The notes beneath the pieces are model-generated. The model did not search any database and was not told the origin of the DNA. It saw only the letters and a list, made by a program, of their open reading frames with translations. Of a DNA stretch of 64,000 nt, positions 49,166 to 59,128 are shown piece after piece. Numbering within the stretch: position 1 is the first letter of the stretch; every line of letters starts with the position of its first letter. Made by a program: the position numbers and the translations under genes. Origin of the DNA: Rhodoferax sp. TS-BS-61-7 (lineage in GTDB: Bacteria > Pseudomonadota > Gammaproteobacteria > Burkholderiales > Burkholderiaceae_C); assembly GCF_002943465.1 (NCBI RefSeq), contig NZ_PTQY01000001.1, forward strand, positions 310,001 to 374,000, read 5' to 3'.

Positions 49166-50566
49166 CTAAATGATCTTGGAAAAGCGGGCACGGGTGCGGT
49201 CAGACTGCAGGTACTTGTCAAACACCATGGCCACCGCCCGCACAAAAAACCAGCCCTGCGCGGTGACCTGGATGCTGCTGTCGTCCAGCACCACAAGGCC
49301 CTGCCCGGCCAGCGTTTGCAGCGCCTCCATCTCAGTGGTAAAGTAGCTTTTAAAGTCCACCAGGTAGGCCAGGTTGATGGACTCGAACTGCAACTGGCCC
49401 TGGCACATCAGCGCCATGATGACGGCGCGGCGCACCAGGTCGTCGCGCGTGACGGCCAGGCCCCGCACCACCGGAAAACGACCCTGGTCCAGGTAGTCGT
49501 AGTACTCGTCCAGCGTCTTGGCGTTTTGGCTGTAGCTGGCGCCGATGCGGCCAATGGCCGACACGCCCAGCGCAATCAAATCGCAGTCGGGCTGGGTGCT
49601 GTAGCCCTGGAAGTTGCGGTGCAGCCGCCCTTGGCGTTTGGCCACCGCCAGCGAGTCTTCAGGCAGCGCAAAGTGGTCCATGCCCACATACACATAACCT
49701 GCTCCCATAAAAGCGGCGAGCGAGCGCGACAACATCGACACCTTGGAGCCCGCACTAGGCAACTCCACCGTGGCAATGCGACGCTGCGGCTTGAAGCGCT
49801 CGGGCAGGTGGGCGTAGGCGTACAGCGCAATCCGGTCGGGCCGCAGCTGGTTCACCTGGGCCAGCGTGCGGTCAAACGACTCCGGGGTTTGCTGCGGCAG
49901 GCCGTAGATCAGGTCTATATTGATGGACTCAAAACCCCGCGCGCGCGCCGCCGCAACAAGCGCAAACACCTGCTCGGCCGGCTGCACGCGGTGCACCGCC
50001 TTCTGCACCGCGGGGTCAAAGTCTTGTACGCCAAAACTCAGGCGGTTAAAACCCAGTTCGGCCAGCGTGTCGAGCCGGGCGGCGTCCACGGTGCGCGGGT
50101 CCACCTCAATGGAATATTCGCCACCCGGCGCAAAGTTGAAGTTGCGCCGCAACATGCCCATCAGCTCGCGCAGCTCGGTGTCGCTCAAAAACGTGGGGCT
50201 ACCACCGCCCAGGTGCAGCTGGCTCACGGTCTGGCCAGTGCCCATACGTTCGGTGTGCAGGTCCACCTCGCGGCTCAGGTAGCGCAGGTAGGTGGCGGCC
50301 TTGTCGTGGTGTTTGGTAATAATCTTGTTGCAGGCGCAGTAGTAACACAGCGATTCGCAGAACGGAATGTGCACATACAGCGACAGCGGCAAGGCCAGCG
50401 CCGCCGCACCACTGCGGCGCTGGGCCAGGGCCTGGGCGTAGTCGTCGGCGGTAAAGGCCTCGACAAAGCGGTCTGCCGTGGGGTAGGAGGTGTACCGCGG
50501 CCCTGCAACGTCGAAACGGGTCAACAAATTTTCCGAGATGGGGGTGGTGTCTACGACGGCGTTCAT
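49166..50566 (-). CDS. hemN: oxygen-independent coproporphyrinogen III dehydrogenase
   Basis: 466 residues. Radical-SAM cluster motif C70-ESL-C74-YY-C77 with the further ACNKII, glycine-rich GGGSPTFLS, and DPRTVDAARLD / GFNRLSFGVQDFDPAVQ-type motifs of HemN. It performs the anaerobic haem step that HemF does with oxygen. It is in the cluster because cbb3 assembly and low oxygen both need haem. The FNR box at 50618 lies between it and fnr. Confidence 0.95.
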   Translation of the reverse strand: MNAVVDTTPISENLLTRFDVAGPRYTSYPTADRFVEAFTADDYAQALAQRRSGAAALALPLSLYVHIPFCESLCYYCACNKIITKHHDKAATYLRYLSREVDLHTERMGTGQTVSQLHLGGGSPTFLSDTELRELMGMLRRNFNFAPGGEYSIEVDPRTVDAARLDTLAELGFNRLSFGVQDFDPAVQKAVHRVQPAEQVFALVAAARARGFESINIDLIYGLPQQTPESFDRTLAQVNQLRPDRIALYAYAHLPERFKPQRRIATVELPSAGSKVSMLSRSLAAFMGAGYVYVGMDHFALPEDSLAVAKRQGRLHRNFQGYSTQPDCDLIALGVSAIGRIGASYSQNAKTLDEYYDYLDQGRFPVVRGLAVTRDDLVRRAVIMALMCQGQLQFESINLAYLVDFKSYFTTEMEALQTLAGQGLVVLDDSSIQVTAQGWFFVRAVAMVFDKYLQSDRTRARFSKII

Positions 50567-50617
50567 GAATACTCCAAGCTACCGCACAGACTGTGACGCA
50601 AGCCCTGCACAAACTGC

Positions 50618-50631
50618 TTGATCTACATCAA
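50618..50631. promoter_or_regulatory. FNR box in the hemN-fnr divergent gap
   Basis: TTGATCTACATCAA, a perfect site. For fnr the -10 element CATAAT (50654-50659) puts the site at -41.5, the class II position. A second, weaker site TTGACTTGCATCAG (50659-50672) overlaps the fnr start and could repress. Confidence 0.85.
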
Positions 50632-50681
50632 GGAGCCAGCGCATGACCAGGAACATAATTGACTTGCATCAGGGGAACCAT

Positions 50682-51476
50682 ATGTTTGAGCCAATCGCAC
50701 CCACCACCAAAGCCGCCGAGGCACATGCCACCATTGCCATTGCGCCGGCCACGCCCCTGACGCCCCACACCATTAAGGTGGCCTGCTCCAACTGCAACCT
50801 GCGCGAACTCTGCATGCCCCTGGGCCTGAGCCCCAGCGAGCTGGACAAGATTGACGACGTGGTGGCCAGTCGCCGCAAGATCAAACGCGGCGGTGCCCTG
50901 TTCCGCAACGGCGAAAAGTTCACCAGCCTGTATGCCATTCGCACAGGTTTCTTCAAGACCTGCGTGGCCTCCGAAGACGGGCGTGACCAAGTCACGGGTT
51001 TTCAGATGGCGGGCGAGGTCATGGGCCTGGACGGCATCGTCAACGACCACCACACCTGTGACGCCGTGGCGCTGGAAGACGCCGAGGTGTGTGTCATGCC
51101 GTTTGACCGTATTGAAGAACTGTCACGCGAAGTGAATGCGCTGCAGCGCCACGTACACAAGATCATGAGCCGCGAAATTGTGCGGGAGAACGGTGTGATG
51201 CTGCTCTTGGGCAGCATGCGGGCCGAAGAGCGCCTGGCAGCCTTTTTGTTGAACCTGGTGCAGCGCCTGCACGCGCGGGGTTTCTCGCAGTCCGAGCTGG
51301 TGCTGCGCATGACGCGCGAAGAGATTGGCAGCTACCTGGGCCTGAAGCTCGAAACCGTGAGCCGCACCTTCTCCAAATTTGTGGAAGACGGCATTGTGGA
51401 AGTCAAACAACGCCACGTGCGCATCCTCAATACCGAGGCCCTCAAGGACATCGTCAACCCCAAGGTCTGCAACTAA
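50682..51476 (+). CDS. fnr: FNR-type oxygen-sensing regulator
   Basis: 264 residues from ATG 50682 (AGGGGA upstream). The iron-sulfur ligands are Cys35, Cys38, Cys44 and Cys126, the FNR pattern. A cNMP-like beta roll and long dimer helix follow, then a Crp-type helix-turn-helix (MTREEIGSYLGLKLETVSRT) with E and SR at the recognition positions for TTGAT. It loses its cluster in oxygen. An FNR site lies in its own promoter, and similar sites precede ccoN, ccoI/uspA and the diguanylate cyclase gene. It converges with ccoH. Confidence 0.95.
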   Translation: MFEPIAPTTKAAEAHATIAIAPATPLTPHTIKVACSNCNLRELCMPLGLSPSELDKIDDVVASRRKIKRGGALFRNGEKFTSLYAIRTGFFKTCVASEDGRDQVTGFQMAGEVMGLDGIVNDHHTCDAVALEDAEVCVMPFDRIEELSREVNALQRHVHKIMSREIVRENGVMLLLGSMRAEERLAAFLLNLVQRLHARGFSQSELVLRMTREEIGSYLGLKLETVSRTFSKFVEDGIVEVKQRHVRILNTEALKDIVNPKVCN

Positions 51477-51492
51477 GCCACCCGCACGGGGC

Positions 51493-51771
51493 TTAGGGTG
51501 TGGCCGGAGCGGCCGGGGGCTTCACACCCGTGGCCGCATGGTTGCGCGCCTGCACCGCGGGTGCCAGGCTCTCGGGTGTCTCGGCCAGCGTGCGGTTGAT
51601 CTCTATGCCCTTTTGGTAGTAGTTCTGGTCCACCACCGGGTCGGCCCCCGACACCGCCAGATACAGCGTGACAAACCCCGCCACCACCACAACAGCCGGG
51701 CCGGACAACACCAGCCAGACATAACCAAAGTGCCACCAGGGCTGCTGCAAAGAAGGGGCTTGGGTGTCCAT
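51493..51771 (-). CDS. ccoH: cbb3 oxidase assembly protein FixH/CcoH
   Basis: 92 residues. One membrane span (YVWLVLSGPAVVVVAGFVTLY) then DPVVDQNYYQKGIEINRTLA, the FixH signature (NYY-x-K-G). It assists copper/haem assembly of the oxidase. It lies 9 bp after ccoG. Confidence 0.9.
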   Translation of the reverse strand: MDTQAPSLQQPWWHFGYVWLVLSGPAVVVVAGFVTLYLAVSGADPVVDQNYYQKGIEINRTLAETPESLAPAVQARNHAATGVKPPAAPATP

Positions 51772-51780
51772 GGGGAATCC

Positions 51781-53253
51781 TTAACGGGGAACAATAAATA
51801 CCGACTTCTCGGTCACGGTGCCGTTGGGGGCCCCGTTGGTCACTTCAAAGTGGATGGGGTGGGAGCCTGCAGGTGCGGCCTCGTAAGGGATTTGCACCCG
51901 CACCGCCACCCAGCGCGCCTGGGTGGAGGCCACGGCCACAGTCGGCGCGTCCATCTGGGTGCTCATGCCCTCGATGCCGCTGGCGCTGACGCTGAAGTCC
52001 AGGTCCTGCTCGGTCGCGTTCATGATCTGCAGGCGGTACACGTTTTCGATCTTGCCGCCCTGCACGATGCGGGCCAGCGTACCCCGGTCGCGCACCACAT
52101 CCACCTTGAACGGTGAACGCAGCGCCAGGCTCACCAGCATGGCCACCACCACCGCCACCAGAATGCCGGTGTACACCAGCACCCGCGGGCGCAGTACATG
52201 GCGCAGGGTCTGGGCGCGGGTCCAGTGCTGGTTGACGGCGTTTTGGGTGGAGTACTTCACCAGGCCGCGCGCGTAACCCATCTTGTCCATCACGGTGTCA
52301 CACACATCGGCGCAGGCGCCACAGCCTATGCACTCGTATTGCAGGCCATCGCGGATATCAATGCCCGTGGGGCACACCTGCACACACAGGCTGCAGTTCA
52401 CACAGGCGCCCAGATTCAGGGACAGGGGGTCGGCCTTGCGCGAGCGCGCACCGCGCGGCTCACCACGCTCCTCGTCGTAGGTGACAACCAGGGTGTCGCG
52501 GTCGAACATGGCGCTCTGGAAGCGCGCATAGGGGCACATGTATTTGCAGACCTGTTCACGCAGGTACCCCGCATTGCCATAGGTGGCAAAACCGTAGAAC
52601 AGCACCCAAAAGGTTTCCCACGGGCCCAGGCCCCAGCCCAACACCGCGCTGGCCAGGCTGTGGATGGGCGTGAAATACCCCACAAAGGTGAAACCCGTCC
52701 ACAGCGACACGGCCAACCACATGCCCTGCTTGGCCAGCTTACGGCCCAGCTTGTCCCAGCCCCAGGGGCCTGCATCCCGGCGCATGCGGGCGGAGCGGTC
52801 GCCTTCGGCGAACTTCTCCAGCCAGAGAAAAATCTCGGTGTACACCGTTTGGGGGCATGCGTAACCACACCACAGGCGCCCGGCCACGGCGGTGAACAGA
52901 AACAGCGACAACGCCGAGATCACCAACAGGCCCGTGAGGTACACAAAATCTTGCGGGTACAGCACCAACGAGAAGATGTAGAACCGTTTGGCCACCAGGT
53001 CGAACAGCACCGCCTGTCGGTCACCCCAGGGCAGCCAAGGCAGGCCGTAAAAAACCAGCTGCGTGAGGAACACCAACGCCCAACGCCACCGGGTGAAATA
53101 CCCCGACACGCTGCGCGGGTAGATCTTCTTGTGGGCCTCGTACAAAGCCACCATCTCGGCGTCGGCGCCGGGCGGTGGCTCTATCGGGCCACGGTCCGGG
53201 GACGGCGCAATCGGAATGACTTTGCGCGAGGGATCGGAAGTGGTGTTCAACAC
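51781..53253 (-). CDS. ccoG: cbb3 oxidase accessory iron-sulfur protein CcoG/RdxA
   Basis: 490 residues. Membrane helices and WCGYACPQTVYTE, then two ferredoxin-type clusters CVNCSLCVQVCPTGIDIRDG and CIGCGACADVC, and a C-terminal Ig-like domain (VYRLQIMNATEQDLDFSVSA). It delivers electrons or copper in oxidase assembly. The start is 24 bp after ccoP. Confidence 0.95.
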   Translation of the reverse strand: MLNTTSDPSRKVIPIAPSPDRGPIEPPPGADAEMVALYEAHKKIYPRSVSGYFTRWRWALVFLTQLVFYGLPWLPWGDRQAVLFDLVAKRFYIFSLVLYPQDFVYLTGLLVISALSLFLFTAVAGRLWCGYACPQTVYTEIFLWLEKFAEGDRSARMRRDAGPWGWDKLGRKLAKQGMWLAVSLWTGFTFVGYFTPIHSLASAVLGWGLGPWETFWVLFYGFATYGNAGYLREQVCKYMCPYARFQSAMFDRDTLVVTYDEERGEPRGARSRKADPLSLNLGACVNCSLCVQVCPTGIDIRDGLQYECIGCGACADVCDTVMDKMGYARGLVKYSTQNAVNQHWTRAQTLRHVLRPRVLVYTGILVAVVVAMLVSLALRSPFKVDVVRDRGTLARIVQGGKIENVYRLQIMNATEQDLDFSVSASGIEGMSTQMDAPTVAVASTQARWVAVRVQIPYEAAPAGSHPIHFEVTNGAPNGTVTEKSVFIVPR

Positions 53254-53276
53254 AAGGTCCTGAGAATGCAGTGTGC

Positions 53277-54191
53277 TTACTTGGCGGGCCCGCCGTTGTT
53301 GGACATACCCCAGACATAGGCAGCCAGCACCTGGATTTGCGCCGCGGTCAACTTGTCGGCCTGGGCAGGCATCTGGTTGACCTTGCCGTTGTTGATCATG
53401 GCCACAATGGCATTTTCACCATAGCCGTGCAGCCAGATGTCGTCAGCCAAGTTGGGGGCACCCAGGGCCACATTGCCTTTGCCGTCGCCACCGTGGCAGG
53501 CCGCACAGGCGGCAAACTTGGGCTTGCCCAATGCCGCACGCACCGAGTCGTGCGGGCTGCCAGACAGGCTCAGCACATAGTGCGCCACGTTTTTCACATC
53601 ATCCCCCGTGCCGACCGCCGCAGCCATGGGAGGCATCTGGCCGATACGGCCCTGGGTCAGGGTTTCAGCAATTTTGTCTGGCGTACCACCGTGCAACCAA
53701 TCGGCATCGGTCAGGTTGGGAAAACTCTTGGAGCCGCGCGCATCCGAGCCGTGGCACTGGGAGCAGTTGTTCATGAACAGGCGCTCACCAATCGCATGGG
53801 CCTGCGGGTCCTTGGCTACCTCTTCGGGCTTCATGGACGCAAACCTGGCGTACAGCGGGGCCACCTCCTGGTTGCCCTTGGCCACCTCGGCCCGGTATTG
53901 GCCTTCCTGGGTCCAGCCCAGCGTGCCAGCCGCAGTGCCCAGGCCGGGGTACAACGCCAGGTAAATACCGGCAAACACGATGGTGATGATGAACAGCCAC
54001 ACCCACCAGCGTGGCAGGGGGTTGTTCATCTCGCGCAGGTCACCGTCCCACACGTGGCCGGTGGTGTTGTCATTGGCGGTCATGGCCTTGGCTTTGCCGC
54101 TGAACCACAGCAGCAGCAGGCAGGCCACGATGCCAATGATCGTGATGGCCGCCACATAGACGGACCAGAAACTACTTGTAAAGTCGCTCAT
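53277..54191 (-). CDS. ccoP: cbb3 cytochrome c oxidase subunit III (dihaem)
   Basis: 304 residues with two membrane helices at the N-terminus (about 10-32 and 63-82) and two haem-binding motifs: CSQCH (about 142-146) and CAACH (about 231-235). It feeds electrons from soluble cytochromes to CcoO/CcoN. Two Met ligands are plausible in QMPPMAAAVGTGDDV and NQMPAQADKL. Confidence 0.95.
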   Translation of the reverse strand: MSDFTSSFWSVYVAAITIIGIVACLLLLWFSGKAKAMTANDNTTGHVWDGDLREMNNPLPRWWVWLFIITIVFAGIYLALYPGLGTAAGTLGWTQEGQYRAEVAKGNQEVAPLYARFASMKPEEVAKDPQAHAIGERLFMNNCSQCHGSDARGSKSFPNLTDADWLHGGTPDKIAETLTQGRIGQMPPMAAAVGTGDDVKNVAHYVLSLSGSPHDSVRAALGKPKFAACAACHGGDGKGNVALGAPNLADDIWLHGYGENAIVAMINNGKVNQMPAQADKLTAAQIQVLAAYVWGMSNNGGPAK

Positions 54192-54210
54192 TTTTATTCC
54201 TTATGCGGGT

Positions 54211-54348
54211 TCAATCCTGCTCAAAAGGCAGGTTGGCGGCTTGCGCAAAATCACCCGAACGGCGCTTGGACCAGGCCCACCAGACAATGCCGACAAACAC
54301 CAGCAAACTAACCACCGTAGTCACGGAACGCAGGGTATTGATGTCCAT
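54211..54348 (-). CDS. ccoQ: cbb3 oxidase small subunit CcoQ
   Basis: 45 residues from ATG 54348 (AGAGAG before). MDINTLRSVTTVVSLLVFVG then IVWWAWSKRRSGDFAQAANL: one membrane span, WWAWSKRR junction, and a PFEQD end are the CcoQ/FixQ pattern. It stabilises the oxidase. Confidence 0.9.
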   Translation of the reverse strand: MDINTLRSVTTVVSLLVFVGIVWWAWSKRRSGDFAQAANLPFEQD

Positions 54349-54366
54349 GGAAATCTCTCTTTCGCG

Positions 54367-54993
54367 TTACTTGAGTGCCAAGCCCAGAACCTGCAGGTAG
54401 GCGATGGTGGCCTCCAGCTCGGTCTTGCCCTTCACCTCTTCCGGTGCCTTGGCAATCTGCTCGTCGGTGTAGGGCACACCCACCGTGCGCAGGGCCTTCA
54501 TGCGGGCGGGCATCTCGGCAGCGGCCACCGGGGTTTTCTCCAGCCAGGGGTAGGCGGGCATGTTGGACTCGGGCACCACGTCGCGCGGGTTCACCAGGTG
54601 GATGCGGTGCCATTCGTCGCTGTACTTGCCGCCTACGCGGGCCAGGTCGGGCCCGGTGCGTTTACTGCCCCACTGGAAGGGATGGTCATACACCGACTCA
54701 CCCGCCACCGAGTAGTGGCCGTAGCGCAGTGTCTCGGCACGGAAGGGGCGGATCATCTGCGAGTGGCAGTTGTAACAACCCTCGCGGATGTACACATCGC
54801 GTCCGGCCAGTTGCAGTGCGGTGTAGGGCTGGATGCCCTTGATCGGCTCGGTGGTGGACTTCTGGAAAAACAGCGGAACAATTTCCACCATACCGCCCAC
54901 CAGCAAGACCAGCAGGATCAACACAATCATCAGAAAGTTGTTGGTCTCGATCTTCTCGTGCGACACACCAGAGCTTTTGGTTTCGTTAGCCAT
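54367..54993 (-). CDS. ccoO: cbb3 cytochrome c oxidase subunit II (monohaem)
   Basis: 208 residues from ATG 54993. N-terminal anchor [20 protein letters not shown], haem motif [12 protein letters not shown] and the family ending [20 protein letters not shown]. Passes electrons from CcoP to CcoN. It starts 13 bases after ccoN. Confidence 0.95.
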   Translation of the reverse strand: MANETKSSGVSHEKIETNNFLMIVLILLVLLVGGMVEIVPLFFQKSTTEPIKGIQPYTALQLAGRDVYIREGCYNCHSQMIRPFRAETLRYGHYSVAGESVYDHPFQWGSKRTGPDLARVGGKYSDEWHRIHLVNPRDVVPESNMPAYPWLEKTPVAAAEMPARMKALRTVGVPYTDEQIAKAPEEVKGKTELEATIAYLQVLGLALK

Positions 54994-55006
54994 GTTCTTG
55001 TTCTCC

Positions 55007-56443
55007 TTAGGCGTGGGCAACGGCAGCAGGAATGGTCACGGTGCTGGCGCGCCCTGCAGTGGCCGTCTTGAGGGTGTTCCACAGCATGATCAGCATGCCG
55101 CTCAGGTAGAGCAGGCCGCCGAGCAGGCGCAATACATAGAAGGGATAGGTGGCTTTCACCGACTCCACAAAGGTGTAGGTCAAGGTGCCATCGGGGTTGA
55201 TGGCCCGCCACATCAGGCCCTGCATCACACCGGCAATCCACATGGCGGCGATGTAAATCACGATGCCGATGGTGGCCACCCAGAAATGCAGCTCGATGGC
55301 TTTGACACTGAACATCTGCTTCTGGCCAAACAGGCGCGGAATCAGGTAGTACATGGAACCCATGGTTACCAAGCCCACCCAACCCAAAGCGCCGGAGTGC
55401 ACGTGGCCCACGGTCCAGTCGGTGTAGTGGCTCAAGGCGTTCACGGTCTTGATGGACATCATGGGCCCTTCGAAGGTGGACATGCCGTAGAAGGACAAGG
55501 ACACGATCAGGAAACGCAGGATGGGGTCGTCACGCAGCTTGTGCCAGGCACCGCTCAGCGTCATGATGCCGTTGATCATGCCGCCCCAGCTAGGTGCCAG
55601 CAGGATGAGGGAGAACACCATACCGACGGACTGGGTCCAGTCAGGCAAGGCGGTGTAGTGCAGGTGGTGGGGACCGGCCCACATGTAGGTGAAGATCAAC
55701 GCCCAGAAGTGGACGATGGACAGGCGGTAGCTGTAGACCGGGCGGCCTGCCTGCTTGGGGATGAAGTAATACATCATGCCCAGGAAACCCGCGGTCAGGA
55801 AAAAGCCCACCGCGTTGTGGCCGTACCACCACTGGACCATGGCATCCTGCACGCCAGCGTAGGCGGAGTAACTTTTCATCCAGCCTGCGGGAATGGCAGC
55901 ACCGTTAACCAGGTGCAGGATGGCCACGGCCAGGATGAAGGCACCAAAGAACCAGTTCGCCACGTAGATGTGTTTAACCTTGCGTGTGCCCACGGTGCCA
56001 AAAAACACCACCGCAAACGACACCCACACCAGCGTGATCAGGATGTCGATGGGCCACTCCAGCTCCGCATATTCCTTGCCTTGGGTGTAGCCCAGCGGCA
56101 GTGAAACAGCGGCTGCCAAGATCACCAGTTGCCAGCCCCAAAACGTGAAGGCGGCCAGCTTGTCGCCAAACAGGCGCACTTGGCAGGTGCGCTGCACCAC
56201 GTAGTAGGCCGAGGCAAACAAGCCACAGCCACCAAAGGCAAAAATGACTGCATTGGTATGCAAGGGACGCAAGCGCCCATACGACAGCCACGGGATGCCG
56301 AAGTTGAGCTCGGGCCAGGCCAGCTGGGCGGCGATGATCACGCCCACCAGCATGCCGACCACGCCCCACACCACGGTCATGATGGCGAACTGGCGCACAA
56401 CGGTATCGTTGTAAACCGTCGCCTGTTGATTTGAAAATGCCAT
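55007..56443 (-). CDS. ccoN: cbb3 cytochrome c oxidase subunit I
   Basis: 478 residues from ATG 56443 (AAGAGG before). Twelve membrane helices with the haem and copper histidines visible in [48 protein letters not shown] and [19 protein letters not shown]. It is the catalytic subunit for high-affinity oxygen reduction. First gene of ccoNOQPGH. An FNR-like site TTGACCCATGTCAA lies 57 bp upstream. Confidence 0.97.
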   Translation of the reverse strand: MAFSNQQATVYNDTVVRQFAIMTVVWGVVGMLVGVIIAAQLAWPELNFGIPWLSYGRLRPLHTNAVIFAFGGCGLFASAYYVVQRTCQVRLFGDKLAAFTFWGWQLVILAAAVSLPLGYTQGKEYAELEWPIDILITLVWVSFAVVFFGTVGTRKVKHIYVANWFFGAFILAVAILHLVNGAAIPAGWMKSYSAYAGVQDAMVQWWYGHNAVGFFLTAGFLGMMYYFIPKQAGRPVYSYRLSIVHFWALIFTYMWAGPHHLHYTALPDWTQSVGMVFSLILLAPSWGGMINGIMTLSGAWHKLRDDPILRFLIVSLSFYGMSTFEGPMMSIKTVNALSHYTDWTVGHVHSGALGWVGLVTMGSMYYLIPRLFGQKQMFSVKAIELHFWVATIGIVIYIAAMWIAGVMQGLMWRAINPDGTLTYTFVESVKATYPFYVLRLLGGLLYLSGMLIMLWNTLKTATAGRASTVTIPAAVAHA

Positions 56444-56500
56444 AGTTACCTCTTCTTGGATTACTGCTACCGAGTGTCTTCCCGCCCTCACCGGCCCGGG

Positions 56501-56514
56501 TTGACCCATGTCAA
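56501..56514. promoter_or_regulatory. FNR-type site before ccoN
   Basis: TTGACCCATGTCAA, a TTGAC-N4-GTCAA inverted repeat. Centred 64 bases from the ATG, giving room for a class II start near 56466. It presumably drives ccoNOQPGH when oxygen is low. Confidence 0.7.
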
Positions 56515-56559
56515 CTGCGGACTAAATAAAACGTGGTTTCAGCGCCGGAGCGTGGGGGC

Positions 56560-56700
56560 TCACACCTCGTCACGCAAGATGCGCTCACCCTCGGACTCGA
56601 TGTCCTCGAACTGCCCGCGGTCGATGGCCCACCACAACCCGCCCAGGATGAAGAAGACCAACACCACGGACAAAGGAATCAGCAAATACAGAATGTCCAT
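56560..56700 (-). CDS. ccoS: cbb3 oxidase maturation protein CcoS
   Basis: 46 residues: MDILYLLIPLSVVLVFFILG, then GLWWAIDRGQFEDIESEGER. This is the typical CcoS, with one span and the DRGQFDD(E) motif. Its ATG shares one base with the ccoI stop (TGATG). Confidence 0.9.
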   Translation of the reverse strand: MDILYLLIPLSVVLVFFILGGLWWAIDRGQFEDIESEGERILRDEV

Positions 56701-59024
56701 CAGACCTCCGAAGGTTGCAGTGGCGCAGTGCGCGGTGTACGGGCCAGGCGCAAGGCGTTGAGGACCACCAGCAAGGAGCTGCAAGCCATGCCCAAACCCG
56801 CCAGCCACGCTGGCAGGTAGCCCGCCACCGCCAGCGGCACACAGGCCGCGTTGTAGGCCAATGCCCACCACAGGTTTTGCCGCACGATGCGCTGGGTCTT
56901 GCGCGCCAGTTGCACCGCCAGTACCACCGCATCCAGGCTGCCGCCCAGCACCACCAGGTCCGACTGCGCCTGGGCCAGCGGCACGGCTTGGCCAAACGCA
57001 AACGACACATGGGCCCCGGCCAGCACTGGGCCGTCGTTGAGCCCGTCACCCACCATGGCCACGGTGTGGCCCTGGGCTTGCAGGCGCTGCAAATAGGCCA
57101 GCTTGTCGGCTGGCGAGCAGCCGCCCAGCGCCTGCGAAATGCCGGCCTGGGCAGCCACCTGCAGCACAGCTTCGGGCCGGTCGCCAGAGAGCAGGTGCAC
57201 CTGCACCCCCTGCGCCTGCAGGGCCGCCACCACAGCAGGCACTTCGGGCCGCATGTCTTCCTGCAACACAAAGGTGGCCAGCCAGCCCTGGGCGTCGGCC
57301 AGGTGCACACACAACCCGTCTGGTAACTCGTCGTTGGCGGCCAGCTGGCAAAAACGGGCTGAACCCAGGCGCATGGCGCCCCCCAGCAGCCCCGCACCCC
57401 CGGCGCTCTGCACCTGCCCCGCCACGCCCTGCCCGGCGGACTCTTGCACTGCGGTGCAGGCCCAGGCCACCAGCCCCTCTTCTTGGCTGGCCGCACGCAC
57501 CAAGGCTTTGGAAGCCGGGTGCAAAGAATGCTGGGCCAGCGCGGCAGCCATGGCCAGGGCATCGCTGCGCGACACACCCGCGCGGGCCTGCACCGCCTGC
57601 AGGGCCATGGCGTCACGTGTCAGCGTACCGGTCTTGTCAAACACCACCGTGTCTACCGCGGCCAGCGCCTCCAGGCTGGGCAGGTTGCGCACCAAGAGGC
57701 CCGCGCGTGCCAGGCTGCCCGCAGCCGCCAGCATGGCCGCCGGTGTGGCCAGTGACAGGGCGCAGGGGCAAGTCACCACCAGCACGGCCACGGCCACCAT
57801 GAGTGCATGGCCCGGGTTCTGCGGCCACCACCAGGCACAGGCCAGCGCCGCACTCGCCAGCACGGCCAGCAAAAAAGGTTTGGCCAGGCGGTCGGCCAGC
57901 AAGGCGCTACGTGGTTTGGTGGTGGAGGCACTCTCCATCAGCGCCACGATCTGGGCAAAACGCGTGGCGGCCCCCACCTGGGTGAGCCGCACCAACACGG
58001 TGGCCAGCAGGTTGTGGCTGCCCGCCACCACAGCGGCGCCCACCGCGCGTGGGAGCGGGTGCGATTCACCGCTGAGCAGCGCCTCGTCCACCAGGGTGCT
58101 GCCCTGCTCCACCACCCCATCGGCCGCAAAGGCTTCGCCGGGCTGCACGCGCACCAGGTCACCCGCCTGCAAGCGGCGCACGGCCACGCGCTCAAAGTCG
58201 CCCTGCGCCGTGCGGCGTTCCACGCTGTCGGGCAGGCGGTTCATCAGCGCCTCCAGCGCGCCGGCGGTGCGGTCGCGCAGGCGCAGCTCCAGCCAGCGGC
58301 CAGTGAGCAAAAAGAAAACGAACATGGTGAGCGAGTCGAAATACACCTCGCGCCCAAAAATGCCCTGGGGGTCAAAGGTGCCCGCGGTGCTGACCACAAA
58401 GGTGATCACCATGCCCAGCGCCACCGGCAGGTCCATGCTGATGCGCAGTTGCGCCACATCACGCAGCGCACTTTTGAAAAACGGGCCGCAAGAAAACAGG
58501 ATCACCGGCAGCGTAAGCACCCAGGACGCCCAGCGCAGCAGTTGCTCCATCTCGCCGGTCAAATCGCCGGGCTGGGCCACGTAGGCCGGCCATGCGTACA
58601 TCATCACCTGCATCATGCACAGGCCCGCCACCAGCCAGCGCCACAGCGCCTGGCGTGCGGCTTTGCGGCGGCGCTCGCTGGCAAACACATCGTTGGCGGG
58701 CACCGCGCGGTAACCGGCCTGTTGCACCGCTTGCATCCAGCGCGAGGGCTGCACCACCGCCGATGACCAGACCACACGGGCACGCTGGCTGGCGGCGCTG
58801 ACCTGGGCGCTGAGTACGCCCGGCACCTGGCGCAAGGCGTCTTCTACCGTCAGGGAGCAGGCTGCGCAGTGCATGCCTTCAATCACCACGCTCGACTCCC
58901 ACTGGGCGGGGTCGTGGCGGTCCGCATGGCTGAAGCTGCTCCACTCCTGCGGGTCGTCCAGCAAGGCCAATGCCGCCACCGGGTGGGGCATGGGCGCAGT
59001 GGAAGCCAGCGTTGCAGCAATCAT
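56700..59024 (-). CDS. ccoI: copper-translocating P-type ATPase CcoI
   Basis: 774 residues. Metal-binding domain GMHCAAC (Cys53, Cys56), eight membrane helices, TGE-like actuator LSGESHPLPRAVG, CPC ion site in VTCPCALSLATPAA, phosphorylation site DKTGTLTRD and MVGDGLNDGPVLAGA. It moves copper for the CuB site of CcoN. Alternative start at codon 12 (ATG 58991), since the FNR box places the RNA start near 59025. Confidence 0.96.
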   Translation of the reverse strand: MIAATLASTAPMPHPVAALALLDDPQEWSSFSHADRHDPAQWESSVVIEGMHCAACSLTVEDALRQVPGVLSAQVSAASQRARVVWSSAVVQPSRWMQAVQQAGYRAVPANDVFASERRRKAARQALWRWLVAGLCMMQVMMYAWPAYVAQPGDLTGEMEQLLRWASWVLTLPVILFSCGPFFKSALRDVAQLRISMDLPVALGMVITFVVSTAGTFDPQGIFGREVYFDSLTMFVFFLLTGRWLELRLRDRTAGALEALMNRLPDSVERRTAQGDFERVAVRRLQAGDLVRVQPGEAFAADGVVEQGSTLVDEALLSGESHPLPRAVGAAVVAGSHNLLATVLVRLTQVGAATRFAQIVALMESASTTKPRSALLADRLAKPFLLAVLASAALACAWWWPQNPGHALMVAVAVLVVTCPCALSLATPAAMLAAAGSLARAGLLVRNLPSLEALAAVDTVVFDKTGTLTRDAMALQAVQARAGVSRSDALAMAAALAQHSLHPASKALVRAASQEEGLVAWACTAVQESAGQGVAGQVQSAGGAGLLGGAMRLGSARFCQLAANDELPDGLCVHLADAQGWLATFVLQEDMRPEVPAVVAALQAQGVQVHLLSGDRPEAVLQVAAQAGISQALGGCSPADKLAYLQRLQAQGHTVAMVGDGLNDGPVLAGAHVSFAFGQAVPLAQAQSDLVVLGGSLDAVVLAVQLARKTQRIVRQNLWWALAYNAACVPLAVAGYLPAWLAGLGMACSSLLVVLNALRLARTPRTAPLQPSEV

Positions 59025-59059
59025 GGTAGGGAGTGTGCCCAGTCTGATGCGTGGAAAGC

Positions 59060-59073
59060 TTGATGCAGATCAA
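59060..59073. promoter_or_regulatory. FNR box between ccoI and uspA
   Basis: TTGATGCAGATCAA, perfect. Towards uspA it lies at -41.5 from a start near 59107, with -10 TAATCT at 59095-59100. Towards ccoI it would place a start near 59025. Confidence 0.85.
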
Positions 59074-59128
59074 GCCATGCGGTGGCGGAGAGCGTAATCT
59101 GAAAGCTTCCAAGTCACAAGGAGTCCTT

